From an uncultured Burkholderiales bacterium (lineage in GTDB: Bacteria; Pseudomonadota; Gammaproteobacteria; Burkholderiales; Burkholderiaceae_C), in assembly GCA_903925445.1 (NCBI GenBank), contig CAIYFE010000252.1, forward strand, positions 1 through 6,091: a DNA stretch of 6,091 nt, read 5' to 3'. The notes under the pieces are model-generated. The model was not told where the DNA came from, ran no database searches, and saw nothing but the letters and a program-made list of their open reading frames with translations. The position numbers and the translations under genes were made by a program. Of the stretch, positions 1 to 5,281 are shown piece after piece (the first letter of the stretch is position 1; every line of letters begins with the position of its first letter).

Positions 1-84
1 TTCCGCAACTCAGACAGCGCCACCTCTTTTTACCGCTTGCCTTCCAACCGCGTGGTCGAGCTGGGCTCTCAAGTCGTCTTGTGA
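1..84 (+). CDS. C-terminal end of an unidentified protein (partial, 27 codons)
   Basis: Frame 1 is open from the window edge to a TGA at 82-84 and would encode 27 residues ending RVVELGSQVVL. The start and most of the gene lie outside the window. The fragment is mixed polar and hydrophobic, and I do not recognise its family. Its stop overlaps a possible GTG start of the next gene (GTGA at 81-84), which would fit co-transcription. Reality as a gene end is likely but not certain, because a 27-codon open frame can occur by chance. Confidence 0.5.
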   Translation, partial: FRNSDSATSFYRLPSNRVVELGSQVVL

Positions 85-137
85 ACGCGCGAGGCGCGTG
101 GGGTCAACCTGCGCGCCTCAAGCGGTTTGAGCAGCCC

Positions 138-455
138 ATGAAATTTTTGAACTACCCATGCCCAGTGTGCAACGGGCGCATGCGCATTCGCTTGCTTCAC
201 AGCACAGACACGTGCGCCACTTGTGCGACCCCCATTGCCCTGTCGCCCAACCCCTTTGAGGGCAAGATTTTTTATTTTTTCAACCTGATCTGCTCGCTGT
301 TGATCGGGTGGGTCATTGGCGAAATTCGAATGAGCTCGGGTGAAACATTTGGCATGGCAAATTTATGCGCAGATGTGCTGCTGTACCTGATCTTCTTTTG
401 TGCGCTCAGGATCGTGGTTTTTCAGTTTCAGACCCCGCATGCGGTGACTTCATGA
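138..455 (+). CDS. Small zinc-ribbon-like two-helix membrane protein, function unknown
   Basis: This encodes a 105-residue protein. The N-terminus carries two cysteine pairs, CPVC (C8, C11) and CATC (C26, C29), spaced as in a small zinc ribbon. Two hydrophobic stretches follow, at about residues 43-60 and 76-95, likely membrane helices, and then a short polar tail. A cytoplasmic zinc knuckle anchored to the inner membrane is the simplest picture, but I know no specific function and assign none. I chose the ATG at 138 because it sits just before the first cysteine pair. A GTG at 81 in the same frame would add 19 residues and overlap the upstream stop. Neither start has a strong Shine-Dalgarno sequence. 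The gene converges on the HrgC-like gene, with only 13 bp between the two stops. Confidence 0.7.
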   Translation: MKFLNYPCPVCNGRMRIRLLHSTDTCATCATPIALSPNPFEGKIFYFFNLICSLLIGWVIGEIRMSSGETFGMANLCADVLLYLIFFCALRIVVFQFQTPHAVTS

Positions 456-468
456 GTCATTCTGGTAA

Positions 469-861
469 TTACAGAACTTGAATGTTCATGCTTTTGCAAG
501 CTTTGGCGTAGTTGGGATCGCTGGGGTCTAACTCCCAACCGGCCAACAGCAGGCGCGAGAGTTGTTGCTTGTTGTAGAGAAAACAAAAAATCAGTTGCGT
601 CAGCCCAAACGTAAAGAGGGTCAAAGCAAAGTGCAGGGCGCCAATGCCAATTTCTCCGCGCACCAAAGGCACCCACCAGCCCACCAACATGTAAGACCAA
701 GAAAACCCGACATAGGCTTTTTTGCGCATTCCCGACGTTTTGTGAACCACCATCACAGGGCGTTGCAAGCCAATGACAAACACCCCAATGATCAAAGGCA
801 GCGCCAACACGCCTACGATGCCCAGCACCACCAGCCAAACTCCGATTGCAAAACTGTCCAT
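469..861 (-). CDS. Small HrgC-like membrane protein, function unknown
   Basis: This encodes a 130-residue, mostly hydrophobic protein. Hydrophobic segments are at about residues 6-31, 52-66 and 73-95, with a polar C-terminal tail from about 108. The middle contains a VGFSW motif (51-55), then VPLVRGE (64-70), a TFGL turn (84-87) and YNK (96-98). From memory, this pattern belongs to small membrane proteins often annotated HrgC, whose biochemical role is not known to me. The start at 861 has a good ribosome site (AAGGA, 8 nt upstream). It lies 21 bp downstream of the prenyltransferase stop on the same strand, so it is probably the last gene of that operon. The family name is a recollection from motif pattern, and a generic 'membrane protein' label is the safe fallback. 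Confidence 0.78.
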   Translation of the reverse strand: MDSFAIGVWLVVLGIVGVLALPLIIGVFVIGLQRPVMVVHKTSGMRKKAYVGFSWSYMLVGWWVPLVRGEIGIGALHFALTLFTFGLTQLIFCFLYNKQQLSRLLLAGWELDPSDPNYAKACKSMNIQVL

Positions 862-882
862 TTGTGTGTTCCTTCAAAGGAC

Positions 883-1797
883 TTATTTCACCACCAACCC
901 CACCGCCAACAACCCCGCATGCAAACAAGCTGTTGCAATGGTCAACACAATGACGGGGCGAAGTTGCTGCGCTGTTTGTGCGTGGCGCACCAGCGCATAA
1001 GAAGCCCACAGCGCCAGCGGCCATGTGGCCAAGCCCCAGGCAGCTGATGGGGGCAGGGCTTTGACATAAATCCAAGCCCACAAGGCAGCGTGTGCCCCAT
1101 TGGCCACCCACGCATAGACCCGCGCAGCTGCGTGGGTGCCGAGTTGGACCACCAAGGTGTTTTTGCCCACTTGGGCATCCGATGGCGCGTCTGGAAAACC
1201 ATTGATCAACAAAATATTGCCAATCAGCAGCCCAAAGCTGATGGCCGGAAAAAACATGTCCAACGCAAAGTGTTGACGTTGCACCATGTCCGCACCCACA
1301 CAAACCAGCGTCCAACACACGGCCACGGTGGCTTCGCCAAGTCCTCGGCACATCAGCGCAAGCGGCGGTGCCGAATACGCCCAAGCTAAAAACAGTCCAA
1401 TAAATCCCAGCACAAACAATTCAGGCGTGGTGCGCGCGGCCAGCCAAATTCCACCCGCCATCAACACAGCGGCCAACACCCCATAGAGTTGTCGGGTTTG
1501 GGGCAGGTTGACAATTTGGCGTTGGATCAAACCCGCGCCACCCGTGAAGGGGTAAATGCCAGTGGTGTTGGCGGCATCTGCGCCGTTGAGGGCGTCGGCG
1601 TAGTCGTTCAACACATTGGCGCTGGCATGCGCCATCAAAGCGAGTGCCAAACTGAACGCGGCATGCCAACCATCGATGTGCGTTTGGTGCGCCGCTGCAT
1701 TGGCAATGCCCAGCAAACATGCCATCACCGTGATGATCAAAAATCCCGGTCGTGTCATCTGCAAGAGGGTCAACGCTGGGATTTTTTGCACGGTCAT
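883..1797 (-). CDS. UbiA-superfamily prenyltransferase, MenA-like
   Basis: This encodes a 304-residue integral membrane protein with about eight or nine hydrophobic segments, the usual UbiA-superfamily size. Both Mg-diphosphate binding motifs are visible. The first is NDYADALNGAD (N64, D65, D68, D74). The second is N199...D203...D207 followed by G211-K212. The conserved YSAPP turn is at 141-145. The PFTGGAGLIQ segment (83-92) and the FPDAPSDAQVGKNT second motif are closer to MenA (1,4-dihydroxy-2-naphthoate prenyltransferase) and its relatives than to UbiA proper. Family members transfer an isoprenoid chain from a diphosphate to an aromatic acceptor in the inner membrane. The acceptor here cannot be read from sequence, and no other menaquinone gene is visible. 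The start at 1797 has no clear Shine-Dalgarno sequence. It lies 12 bp after the DUF2892 stop, so translation may depend on coupling. Confidence 0.9.
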   Translation of the reverse strand: MTVQKIPALTLLQMTRPGFLIITVMACLLGIANAAAHQTHIDGWHAAFSLALALMAHASANVLNDYADALNGADAANTTGIYPFTGGAGLIQRQIVNLPQTRQLYGVLAAVLMAGGIWLAARTTPELFVLGFIGLFLAWAYSAPPLALMCRGLGEATVAVCWTLVCVGADMVQRQHFALDMFFPAISFGLLIGNILLINGFPDAPSDAQVGKNTLVVQLGTHAAARVYAWVANGAHAALWAWIYVKALPPSAAWGLATWPLALWASYALVRHAQTAQQLRPVIVLTIATACLHAGLLAVGLVVK

Positions 1798-1809
1798 GGC
1801 GTTTGCAAC

Positions 1810-2019
1810 TCAGGGTTGAGGGGTGTCATGTGTTTTCATGGGACACGTGTTGACGCCAATGAGCGCATACGCGCCACAAAAGCTTAACACGCCGGTGGCG
1901 ATGACCACCAAACCCAGCCAGCCCCACACGCCAATTTGTTCGGTGGCGGCCAAATAAACCAGCACCAATCCGGCCACGATGCGCAGCGCGCGATCAAAGG
2001 TTCCGACATTTTTTTTCAT
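1810..2019 (-). CDS. DUF2892 (YgaP-type transmembrane domain) protein
   Basis: This encodes 69 residues and consists of a single DUF2892 domain. It opens with MKKNVGTFDRALRIVAGL, has two hydrophobic hairpin segments (about 11-27 and 30-56), and ends in the family hallmark GVNTCPMK. Cysteines are C48 and C59. The same domain forms the membrane part of the E. coli rhodanese YgaP, and stand-alone copies often sit beside sulfur or thiol genes. The molecular role is unknown. The ATG at 2019 has a good ribosome site (GAGGAA about 7 nt upstream). The gene sits 42 bp after the AhpD-like gene, with a possible terminator in between, and 12 bp before the prenyltransferase. Confidence 0.9.
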   Translation of the reverse strand: MKKNVGTFDRALRIVAGLVLVYLAATEQIGVWGWLGLVVIATGVLSFCGAYALIGVNTCPMKTHDTPQP

Positions 2020-2048
2020 GATTCATTCCTCGGTTGAACAGGTTTTAC

Positions 2049-2073
2049 AAAAAGACCAGCTTCACGCGCTGGT
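2049..2073 (-). terminator. Possible intrinsic terminator or attenuator after the AhpD-like gene
   Basis: Read on the minus strand, ACCAGC (2073-2068) can pair perfectly with GCTGGT (2060-2055) around a 7-nt loop that contains the TGA stop codon. One C and then TTTTT (2053-2049) follow. This is a 6-bp stem with a short U tract, so termination is probably partial. It would lower expression of the DUF2892, prenyltransferase and HrgC-like genes relative to the AhpD-like gene. Confidence 0.5.
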
Positions 2074-2415
2074 TGGTGCGAATGCATCCCAAGCCGCAAT
2101 GGCTTCAGAGGCATACATCAGGGCGGGGCCGCCGCCCATGTAGACACAAACGGCCAGCATTTCTTCAAATTCTTCACGCGTGCATTGCAAACGGTGCAGC
2201 GCTTTGACATGAAAACCAATGCAGCCCGAACAGTGTTGGGTGATGCCAATGGCCAAGGCCATCAGCTCTTTGTGTTTTTCGCTCAAAGCGCCCGAGTTCA
2301 TGGCCGATTTGGCCAATTGCCCAAAACCTTGCATGGCTTCGGGTTGGGCTTTGCGCAGGGTGGCCATGGATTTGCCGATGTTTTGAATCAGCGTGGGGTG
2401 GTCAAACGAACTCAT
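2062..2415 (-). CDS. AhpD-like / carboxymuconolactone decarboxylase family protein
   Basis: This encodes 117 residues, a single all-helical domain of the AhpD-like superfamily. The signature is visible: E50, then the redox pair CSGC (C62, C65) and H69, spaced as in the alkylhydroperoxidase core (E-x11-C-x2-C-x3-H). Such proteins act as small thiol-dependent peroxidases or disulfide reductases in the cytoplasm. The natural substrate here is unknown. The GGGPALMYASEA tail (94-105) is typical of the family. I use the ATG at 2415 because a perfect AAGGAG lies 7 nt upstream. A longer open frame to 2538 would run through the promoter region and is not credible. This is the first gene of the minus-strand operon, directly downstream of the BigR-like operator and divergent from the repressor gene. 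Confidence 0.93.
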   Translation of the reverse strand: MSSFDHPTLIQNIGKSMATLRKAQPEAMQGFGQLAKSAMNSGALSEKHKELMALAIGITQHCSGCIGFHVKALHRLQCTREEFEEMLAVCVYMGGGPALMYASEAIAAWDAFAPTSA

Positions 2416-2437
2416 CAAAAAACTCCTTACTTTTTTA

Positions 2438-2459
2438 TATTCTATGGATTGATAGAATA
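2438..2459. promoter_or_regulatory. Palindromic operator, likely site of the BigR/SqrR-like repressor
   Basis: This is a perfect inverted repeat, TATTCTAT - GGATTG - ATAGAATA, with 8-bp arms and a 6-bp spacer. It lies in the 87-bp gap between the divergent AhpD-like and repressor genes. ArsR-family dimers bind such AT-rich palindromes, and SqrR/BigR/PigS sites are also built on ATTC...GAAT half-sites. The half-site spacing here (ATTC-N12-GAAT) is wider than the N8 I recall for SqrR. The site overlaps the -10 of the leftward promoter and the -35/spacer of the rightward one, so a bound repressor could block both. Confidence 0.75.
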
Positions 2460-2467
2460 AAAAACAA
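2439..2467 (-). promoter_or_regulatory. Predicted sigma70 promoter of the minus-strand AhpD-like operon
   Basis: Read on the minus strand, TTGTTT (2467-2462) serves as -35, with a 17-nt spacer and TAGAAT (2444-2439) as -10. The -10 matches 5 of 6 consensus bases and the -35 matches 3 of 6. The -10 lies inside the left arm of the palindrome. The start codon is about 24 bp beyond the -10, leaving a short leader with the AAGGAG site. Confidence 0.5.
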
Positions 2468-2473
2468 TAGAAT
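2445..2473 (+). promoter_or_regulatory. Predicted sigma70 promoter of the repressor-pmpA-pmpB unit
   Basis: TGGATT (2445-2450) serves as -35, with a 17-nt spacer and TAGAAT (2468-2473) as -10. The -10 is good (5 of 6) and the -35 weak (3 of 6). TTGATA at 2449-2454 is a better -35 but has no matching -10 at normal spacing. This promoter is arranged almost as a mirror image of the leftward one, and the palindrome lies across its spacer. Confidence 0.4.
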
Positions 2474-2474
2474 A
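2467..2474 (+). repeat. Third, direct copy of the ATAGAATA operator half-site
   Basis: ATAGAATA occurs again exactly 15 bp downstream of the right arm of the palindrome (2452-2459), in the same orientation. It covers the predicted -10 of the repressor gene. It may give a weaker second dimer site for autoregulation, or it may only be the -10 hexamer (TAGAAT). Confidence 0.5.
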
Positions 2475-2502
2475 TCGAAAATTTAATTAATTGAGGAAAT
2501 TT

Positions 2503-2814
2503 ATGAGTGCTGTGGCTTTGGAGCTTTCTCAGATGCAAAGTGCGGCGGACCAGGCTTGCGGTTTGATGAAAGTGCTGTCAAACCCAGATCGGCTGATGAT
2601 TCTTTGTCAGTTGTCCAAAGGCGAACTGTGCGTGGGTGAGATTGAAGAAATTTTGGGCATTACCCAGCCCACGCTGTCGCAGCAGTTGACGGTGTTGCGC
2701 GAAGAAGCACTGGTGAGCACCCGACGCGAGGGTAAAAACATTTACTACCGCGTGCAGAGTTCACCGGCCTTGGCCGTGATTGAAGTTTTGTACGAACATT
2801 TTTGCAACAACTGA
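2503..2814 (+). CDS. ArsR-family repressor, BigR/SqrR/PigS-like persulfide sensor
   Basis: This encodes 103 residues, a single winged-helix ArsR domain. The recognition helix region is ITQPTLSQQLTVLREE (53-68), followed by the wing REGKNIYYRV (75-84). Cysteines are C19, C35, C43 and C101. C35 (in LMILCQL) and C101 (HFCNN end) are 66 residues apart. That equals the spacing of the SqrR C41/C107 and BigR C42/C108 pairs, which form a di- or polysulfide link under reactive sulfur and release DNA. No ArsR metal motif (ELCVCDL type) is complete: the second cysteine is replaced (GELCVGEI). I chose the ATG at 2503 because GAGGA lies 5 nt upstream. TTG at 2491 would add four residues. The gene probably regulates itself, the pmpAB-like genes and the divergent operon. 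Confidence 0.93.
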   Translation: MSAVALELSQMQSAADQACGLMKVLSNPDRLMILCQLSKGELCVGEIEEILGITQPTLSQQLTVLREEALVSTRREGKNIYYRVQSSPALAVIEVLYEHFCNN

Positions 2815-2825
2815 GGGGCTTTCAC

Positions 2826-3263
2826 ATGACGATCGATTGGACGCACTTCACCCCTTGGCTTTCGCTTGGCGGTGGTTTGTTATTGGGCTTGGCTTCGGCC
2901 GCTTTTATTTTGGTCAATGGCCGAATTTTGGGCATCAGCGGCATTTTGGGCGGCTTGCTCACGCCCAAAACGGGTGACATGGGCTGGCGAATTTCATTTT
3001 TGCTGGGCATGGTGGCCGCGCCTTGGGTGGCGATGGTTTTGTTGCCCGAGGGCTGGATGCAAGCCCCGCGCATTGAGGCCAGTTTTGGGGTGGTGTCGCT
3101 GGCCGGTTTGTTGGTGGGTTTTGGTACCCGTTACGGTTCGGGGTGTACCAGCGGACATGGCGTGTGTGGGTTGTCGCGTTTGTCGCCACGTTCTTTGGTG
3201 TCCACGCTGACCTTCATGGGTCTGGGTTTTGTGACGGTGTACGCCGTTCGTCATTTGTTTTGA
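2826..3263 (+). CDS. pmpA: YeeE/YedE-family (DUF395) membrane protein, PmpA-like half-transporter
   Basis: This encodes 145 residues with about four membrane segments (roughly 10-31, 56-73, 86-101, 123-143). This is half the length of full YeeE thiosulfate channels. The hallmark RYGSGCTSGHGVCGLSR lies at 102-118, with C107 and C114. It matches the conserved cysteine loop that relays thiosulfate through YeeE. Pairing with the next gene recreates the two-repeat architecture, as in the Serratia PmpA/PmpB and Xylella/Agrobacterium BigR operons. The likely role is movement of a small sulfur compound across the inner membrane; direction and substrate are not determined by sequence. The start at 2826 follows a GAGGGG site and lies 11 bp after the repressor stop. 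An ATG at 2802 would overlap the repressor and is less likely. Confidence 0.92.
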   Translation: MTIDWTHFTPWLSLGGGLLLGLASAAFILVNGRILGISGILGGLLTPKTGDMGWRISFLLGMVAAPWVAMVLLPEGWMQAPRIEASFGVVSLAGLLVGFGTRYGSGCTSGHGVCGLSRLSPRSLVSTLTFMGLGFVTVYAVRHLF

Positions 3264-3272
3264 AAGCACACG

Positions 3273-3716
3273 ATGAAACATCGCATCAGTGAATTTGTAG
3301 TAGGTTTGTTGTTTGGCTTGGGCTTGATGCTGGCGGGCATGACCGATCCGGCCAAAGTCATCGGTTTTTTGGATTTGTTGGGCAACTGGGATCCGTCGTT
3401 GGCGCTGGTGATGGCCGGTGCAATTGCGGTGGGCGTGGGCGCGTTTGCTGTGGCGCGTCAAAGAACCACCAATTTGTTAGGCGGTGCGCTGCATTTGCCC
3501 ACTTCGCAACAAATCGACAAGCCTTTGGTCATAGGCGCGGCACTGTTTGGTGCAGGCTGGGGTTTGGCCGGTTTTTGTCCGGGGCCCGCCATCGTCTCTA
3601 TGGCCTCGGGTCAGACCAAAGCCATTGTGTTTGTGGCGTTCATGCTCTTGGGCATGTGGGGTTTTGAGCTGTTCAGCCGTTGGATGGCGTTGCCTGAGAT
3701 CAAGATCGAAGCGTGA
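3273..3716 (+). CDS. pmpB: YeeE/YedE-family (DUF6691) membrane protein, PmpB-like half-transporter
   Basis: This encodes 147 residues with about four hydrophobic segments (6-23, 41-61, 84-103, 116-134). It opens with the family signature GLLFGLGLMLAGMTDPAKV (11-29), continues with GFLDLLGNWDPSLALVM, and has the cysteine loop GWGLAGFCPGPA (95-106, C102). That loop corresponds to the second YeeE repeat. It starts 9 bp after pmpA, with only a weak ribosome site (GAAAG), suggesting coupled translation and 1:1 assembly with PmpA. Unlike PmpA it has a single cysteine, so the pair carries C107 and C114 plus C102. The pmp symbols are given by family resemblance, not proven orthology. Confidence 0.92.
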   Translation: MKHRISEFVVGLLFGLGLMLAGMTDPAKVIGFLDLLGNWDPSLALVMAGAIAVGVGAFAVARQRTTNLLGGALHLPTSQQIDKPLVIGAALFGAGWGLAGFCPGPAIVSMASGQTKAIVFVAFMLLGMWGFELFSRWMALPEIKIEA

Positions 3717-3735
3717 TTCGCGCCGATGGCATGGT

Positions 3736-3764
3736 TTGACTCTATTCACGAGGTTTTGTATTTG
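3736..3764 (+). promoter_or_regulatory. Weak candidate promoter upstream of the nitroreductase gene
   Basis: TTGACT (3736-3741, 5 of 6 for -35) is followed by a 17-nt spacer and TATTTG (3759-3764, only 3 of 6 for -10). Transcription would begin near 3771, exactly at the hairpin described next. If that hairpin terminates, this promoter could not feed the gene well. The two calls compete. Confidence 0.25.
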
Positions 3765-3771
3765 AGACAAG

Positions 3772-3804
3772 ATGGCTGCCAAGGGCAGGCATTGCGCTTT
3801 TTTT
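3772..3804 (+). terminator. Candidate intrinsic terminator after the pmpB-like gene
   Basis: ATGGCTGCC (3772-3780) pairs with GGCAGGCAT (3784-3792) around a 3-nt AAG loop, with one G-G mismatch. A run of seven T (3798-3804) follows after 5 nt. It sits 55 bp after the pmpB stop and 19 bp before the nitroreductase ATG. It would separate the sulfur operon from the nitroreductase gene. The gap between stem and T run makes it less than ideal. Confidence 0.5.
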
Positions 3805-3823
3805 CAAATAACAAAACGTCACC

Positions 3824-4513
3824 ATGGAATTTTCTAAGCTCATTCAAGAACGTAAAAGCATTCGTGGGTATTTGAACAAACCCGTTCCGCGCGAGTTGAT
3901 TGAAGAAATCATTGAAGTGGCCAAGTGGGCGCCATCGTCGATGAACACACAACCCTGGCATGTGTATGTGGTCACGGGCGAACCGCTGGATCGCATTCGC
4001 CAAGGCAACAGCAACAACATGATGCAAGGCGTGCCCCCCAAACGCGACTTTCCCATGAAAGAGCAATACGAGGGTGTCCACCGCAAACGACAGATTGACA
4101 TTGCCGTGCAGTTGTTTGATGCCATGGGCATTGCGCGAGACGACAAAGTCCAACGCACCGATTGGGTCATGCGTGGATTCAGACAATTCGATGCGCCCGT
4201 GTCGTTGGTGTTGACCTACGACAAATATTTAGAGCCTGCGGCCATCAGTCAATTCGACTTAGGTGCTTTTTCGCATGCCATTGTCCTGGCCGCTTGGGAG
4301 CGTGGGTTGGGATGCGTCATCAACGGGCAGGGCATCATGCAGTCCAGCGTGGTGCGCGAACATGCGGGCATTGCCGACGATCAAAACATCATGATTTGTA
4401 TTGCCATGGGTTATCCCGATCACGATTTCGTGGCCAACCAGGTCAAGTCCGTGCGCGAGCCCACGGATGGTTTTGTCCGGTATGTCGGTTTTGAAAGCAG
4501 CGTGCAGGCTTGA
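3824..4513 (+). CDS. Nitroreductase-family FMN-dependent oxidoreductase
   Basis: This encodes 229 residues, full length for the family. The N-terminus has the FMN-phosphate motif R10-x-S12-x-R14 (ERKSIRGY). It is followed by the WAPSSMNTQPWHVYVV block (35-50) with N41, Q43 and W45. The C-terminal half has the ERGLGCVINGQG flavin-binding segment (159-170) and IAMGYPD (193-199). Members are dimeric cytoplasmic flavoenzymes using NAD(P)H to reduce nitroaromatics, quinones or enones. It resembles the nitrobenzoate/nitrophenol reductase branch in general layout, but the substrate is not readable from sequence. The ATG at 3824 has no recognisable Shine-Dalgarno sequence upstream, which is odd for this window. 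The start is supported because the family domain begins right there. It converges on the binding-protein gene with 12 bp between the stops. Confidence 0.94.
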   Translation: MEFSKLIQERKSIRGYLNKPVPRELIEEIIEVAKWAPSSMNTQPWHVYVVTGEPLDRIRQGNSNNMMQGVPPKRDFPMKEQYEGVHRKRQIDIAVQLFDAMGIARDDKVQRTDWVMRGFRQFDAPVSLVLTYDKYLEPAAISQFDLGAFSHAIVLAAWERGLGCVINGQGIMQSSVVREHAGIADDQNIMICIAMGYPDHDFVANQVKSVREPTDGFVRYVGFESSVQA

Positions 4514-4525
4514 AAACGCCGGGTG

Positions 4526-5281
4526 TTAAAAATCCAACGAGAAACCTTTGCTTTTGAACACAGCGGCTGCTTGGGGTGATTTCAAAAATTCAGCCAAACG
4601 CGTAGCCGATGGGTTGTGTGCCGCTTTGGGGGTGACAGACACCGCATAGGTGGTTGTTTTTTGCAAGGGCGCGGGCAACGGTCCAATCAGTTGCGCTCCT
4701 TTGACGGGCAATATTTCGGTGATTTGTTGAATACCCAATTCCACTTCACCCCGCGCCACAGGCTCCAGCACAAAGCCCGCATCGCCCAAACGAGTTTTGG
4801 ATTTGACTTGATCTGCAATGCCCAGTTGCTCAAGCACCCAAGCAAAGTGTTTGCCACTGGTGCCTTTTTGTGGGTCCATGTAGGTGATGCTCTTGGCCTG
4901 TAACAGCGCGGCTTTGAGTTTTTCGGGGCTGGAGATGTCAGGCGCTGGCATGCCTTGTTGAACAGCAAGGCCAACGCCCACGCTGCCCAGTGGTTTCGTG
5001 GTGCTGCCAACCACCCAGCCTTGGCGCTGAATTTGTTCGGCAACGTCGGTGCTCAAAATCAACACGTCGGGTTGCCCACCTTCAGCCAATTGGCGCATCA
5101 ATGCACCCACGGGCGCAAATTGCACGCGCACCACCAGGCCGGTTTGTTTTTCAAACTCAGGCAACAAGGCTTGCATTGGCGCTTGTGCTGCACCGGCACT
5201 CCACAGTTGTATTTCTTGTGCGTGGCAAGCCCATGCGCTGCACACAGCCAAGATAAAAAAGACGATGCGTTGTTTGATCAT
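4526..5281 (-). CDS. ModA-like periplasmic substrate-binding protein of an ABC importer
   Basis: This encodes 251 residues with a signal peptide: charged start MIKQR, hydrophobic core 6-17, and probable signal-peptidase I cleavage after A21 (ACHA-QE). C19 lacks a good lipobox, so it is probably soluble in the periplasm. The mature part has the PBP2 molybdate-binding-protein-like fold pattern: LWSAGAAQAPMQALLPEFE (26-44), PDVLILST (71-78) and GEVELGIQQITEIL (178-191). Ligand positions that are serine in true ModA (AAASL; ASSS) look replaced (SAGA; APVG), so molybdate is not a safe ligand call. The ATG overlaps the ATPase stop by 4 bp, with GGAG 7 nt upstream, so translation is coupled. It is the last gene of the operon. 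Confidence 0.88.
   Translation of the reverse strand: MIKQRIVFFILAVCSAWACHAQEIQLWSAGAAQAPMQALLPEFEKQTGLVVRVQFAPVGALMRQLAEGGQPDVLILSTDVAEQIQRQGWVVGSTTKPLGSVGVGLAVQQGMPAPDISSPEKLKAALLQAKSITYMDPQKGTSGKHFAWVLEQLGIADQVKSKTRLGDAGFVLEPVARGEVELGIQQITEILPVKGAQLIGPLPAPLQKTTTYAVSVTPKAAHNPSATRLAEFLKSPQAAAVFKSKGFSLDF

Noticed and set aside
451..490. Imperfect hairpin between the convergent genes (CATGA/TCATG and CATTC/GAATG arms)
   Set aside because: Short arms with bulges and no T run on either strand. Not convincing as a terminator.
428..1384. Long minus-strand open frame of 318 codons
   Set aside because: It overlaps the prenyltransferase and HrgC-like genes in another frame, has low-complexity W/C/G/H-rich composition and no recognisable motifs. 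It is a shadow of the real genes.
2416..2538. N-terminal extension of the AhpD-like gene to 2538
   Set aside because: It would run through the operator and both promoters and the repressor start. The ATG at 2415 has a perfect AAGGAG.
2503..2814. Arsenic or zinc sensor assignment for the ArsR-family gene
   Set aside because: The complete CxC metal motif is absent, and neighbours are sulfur-type channel halves, not ars or metal-efflux genes.
4514..4525. Possible terminator between the nitroreductase and binding-protein genes
   Set aside because: The 5-bp pairing AACGC/GTGTT needs a G-U pair on one strand and is mismatched on the other, and there is no T run in the right place.
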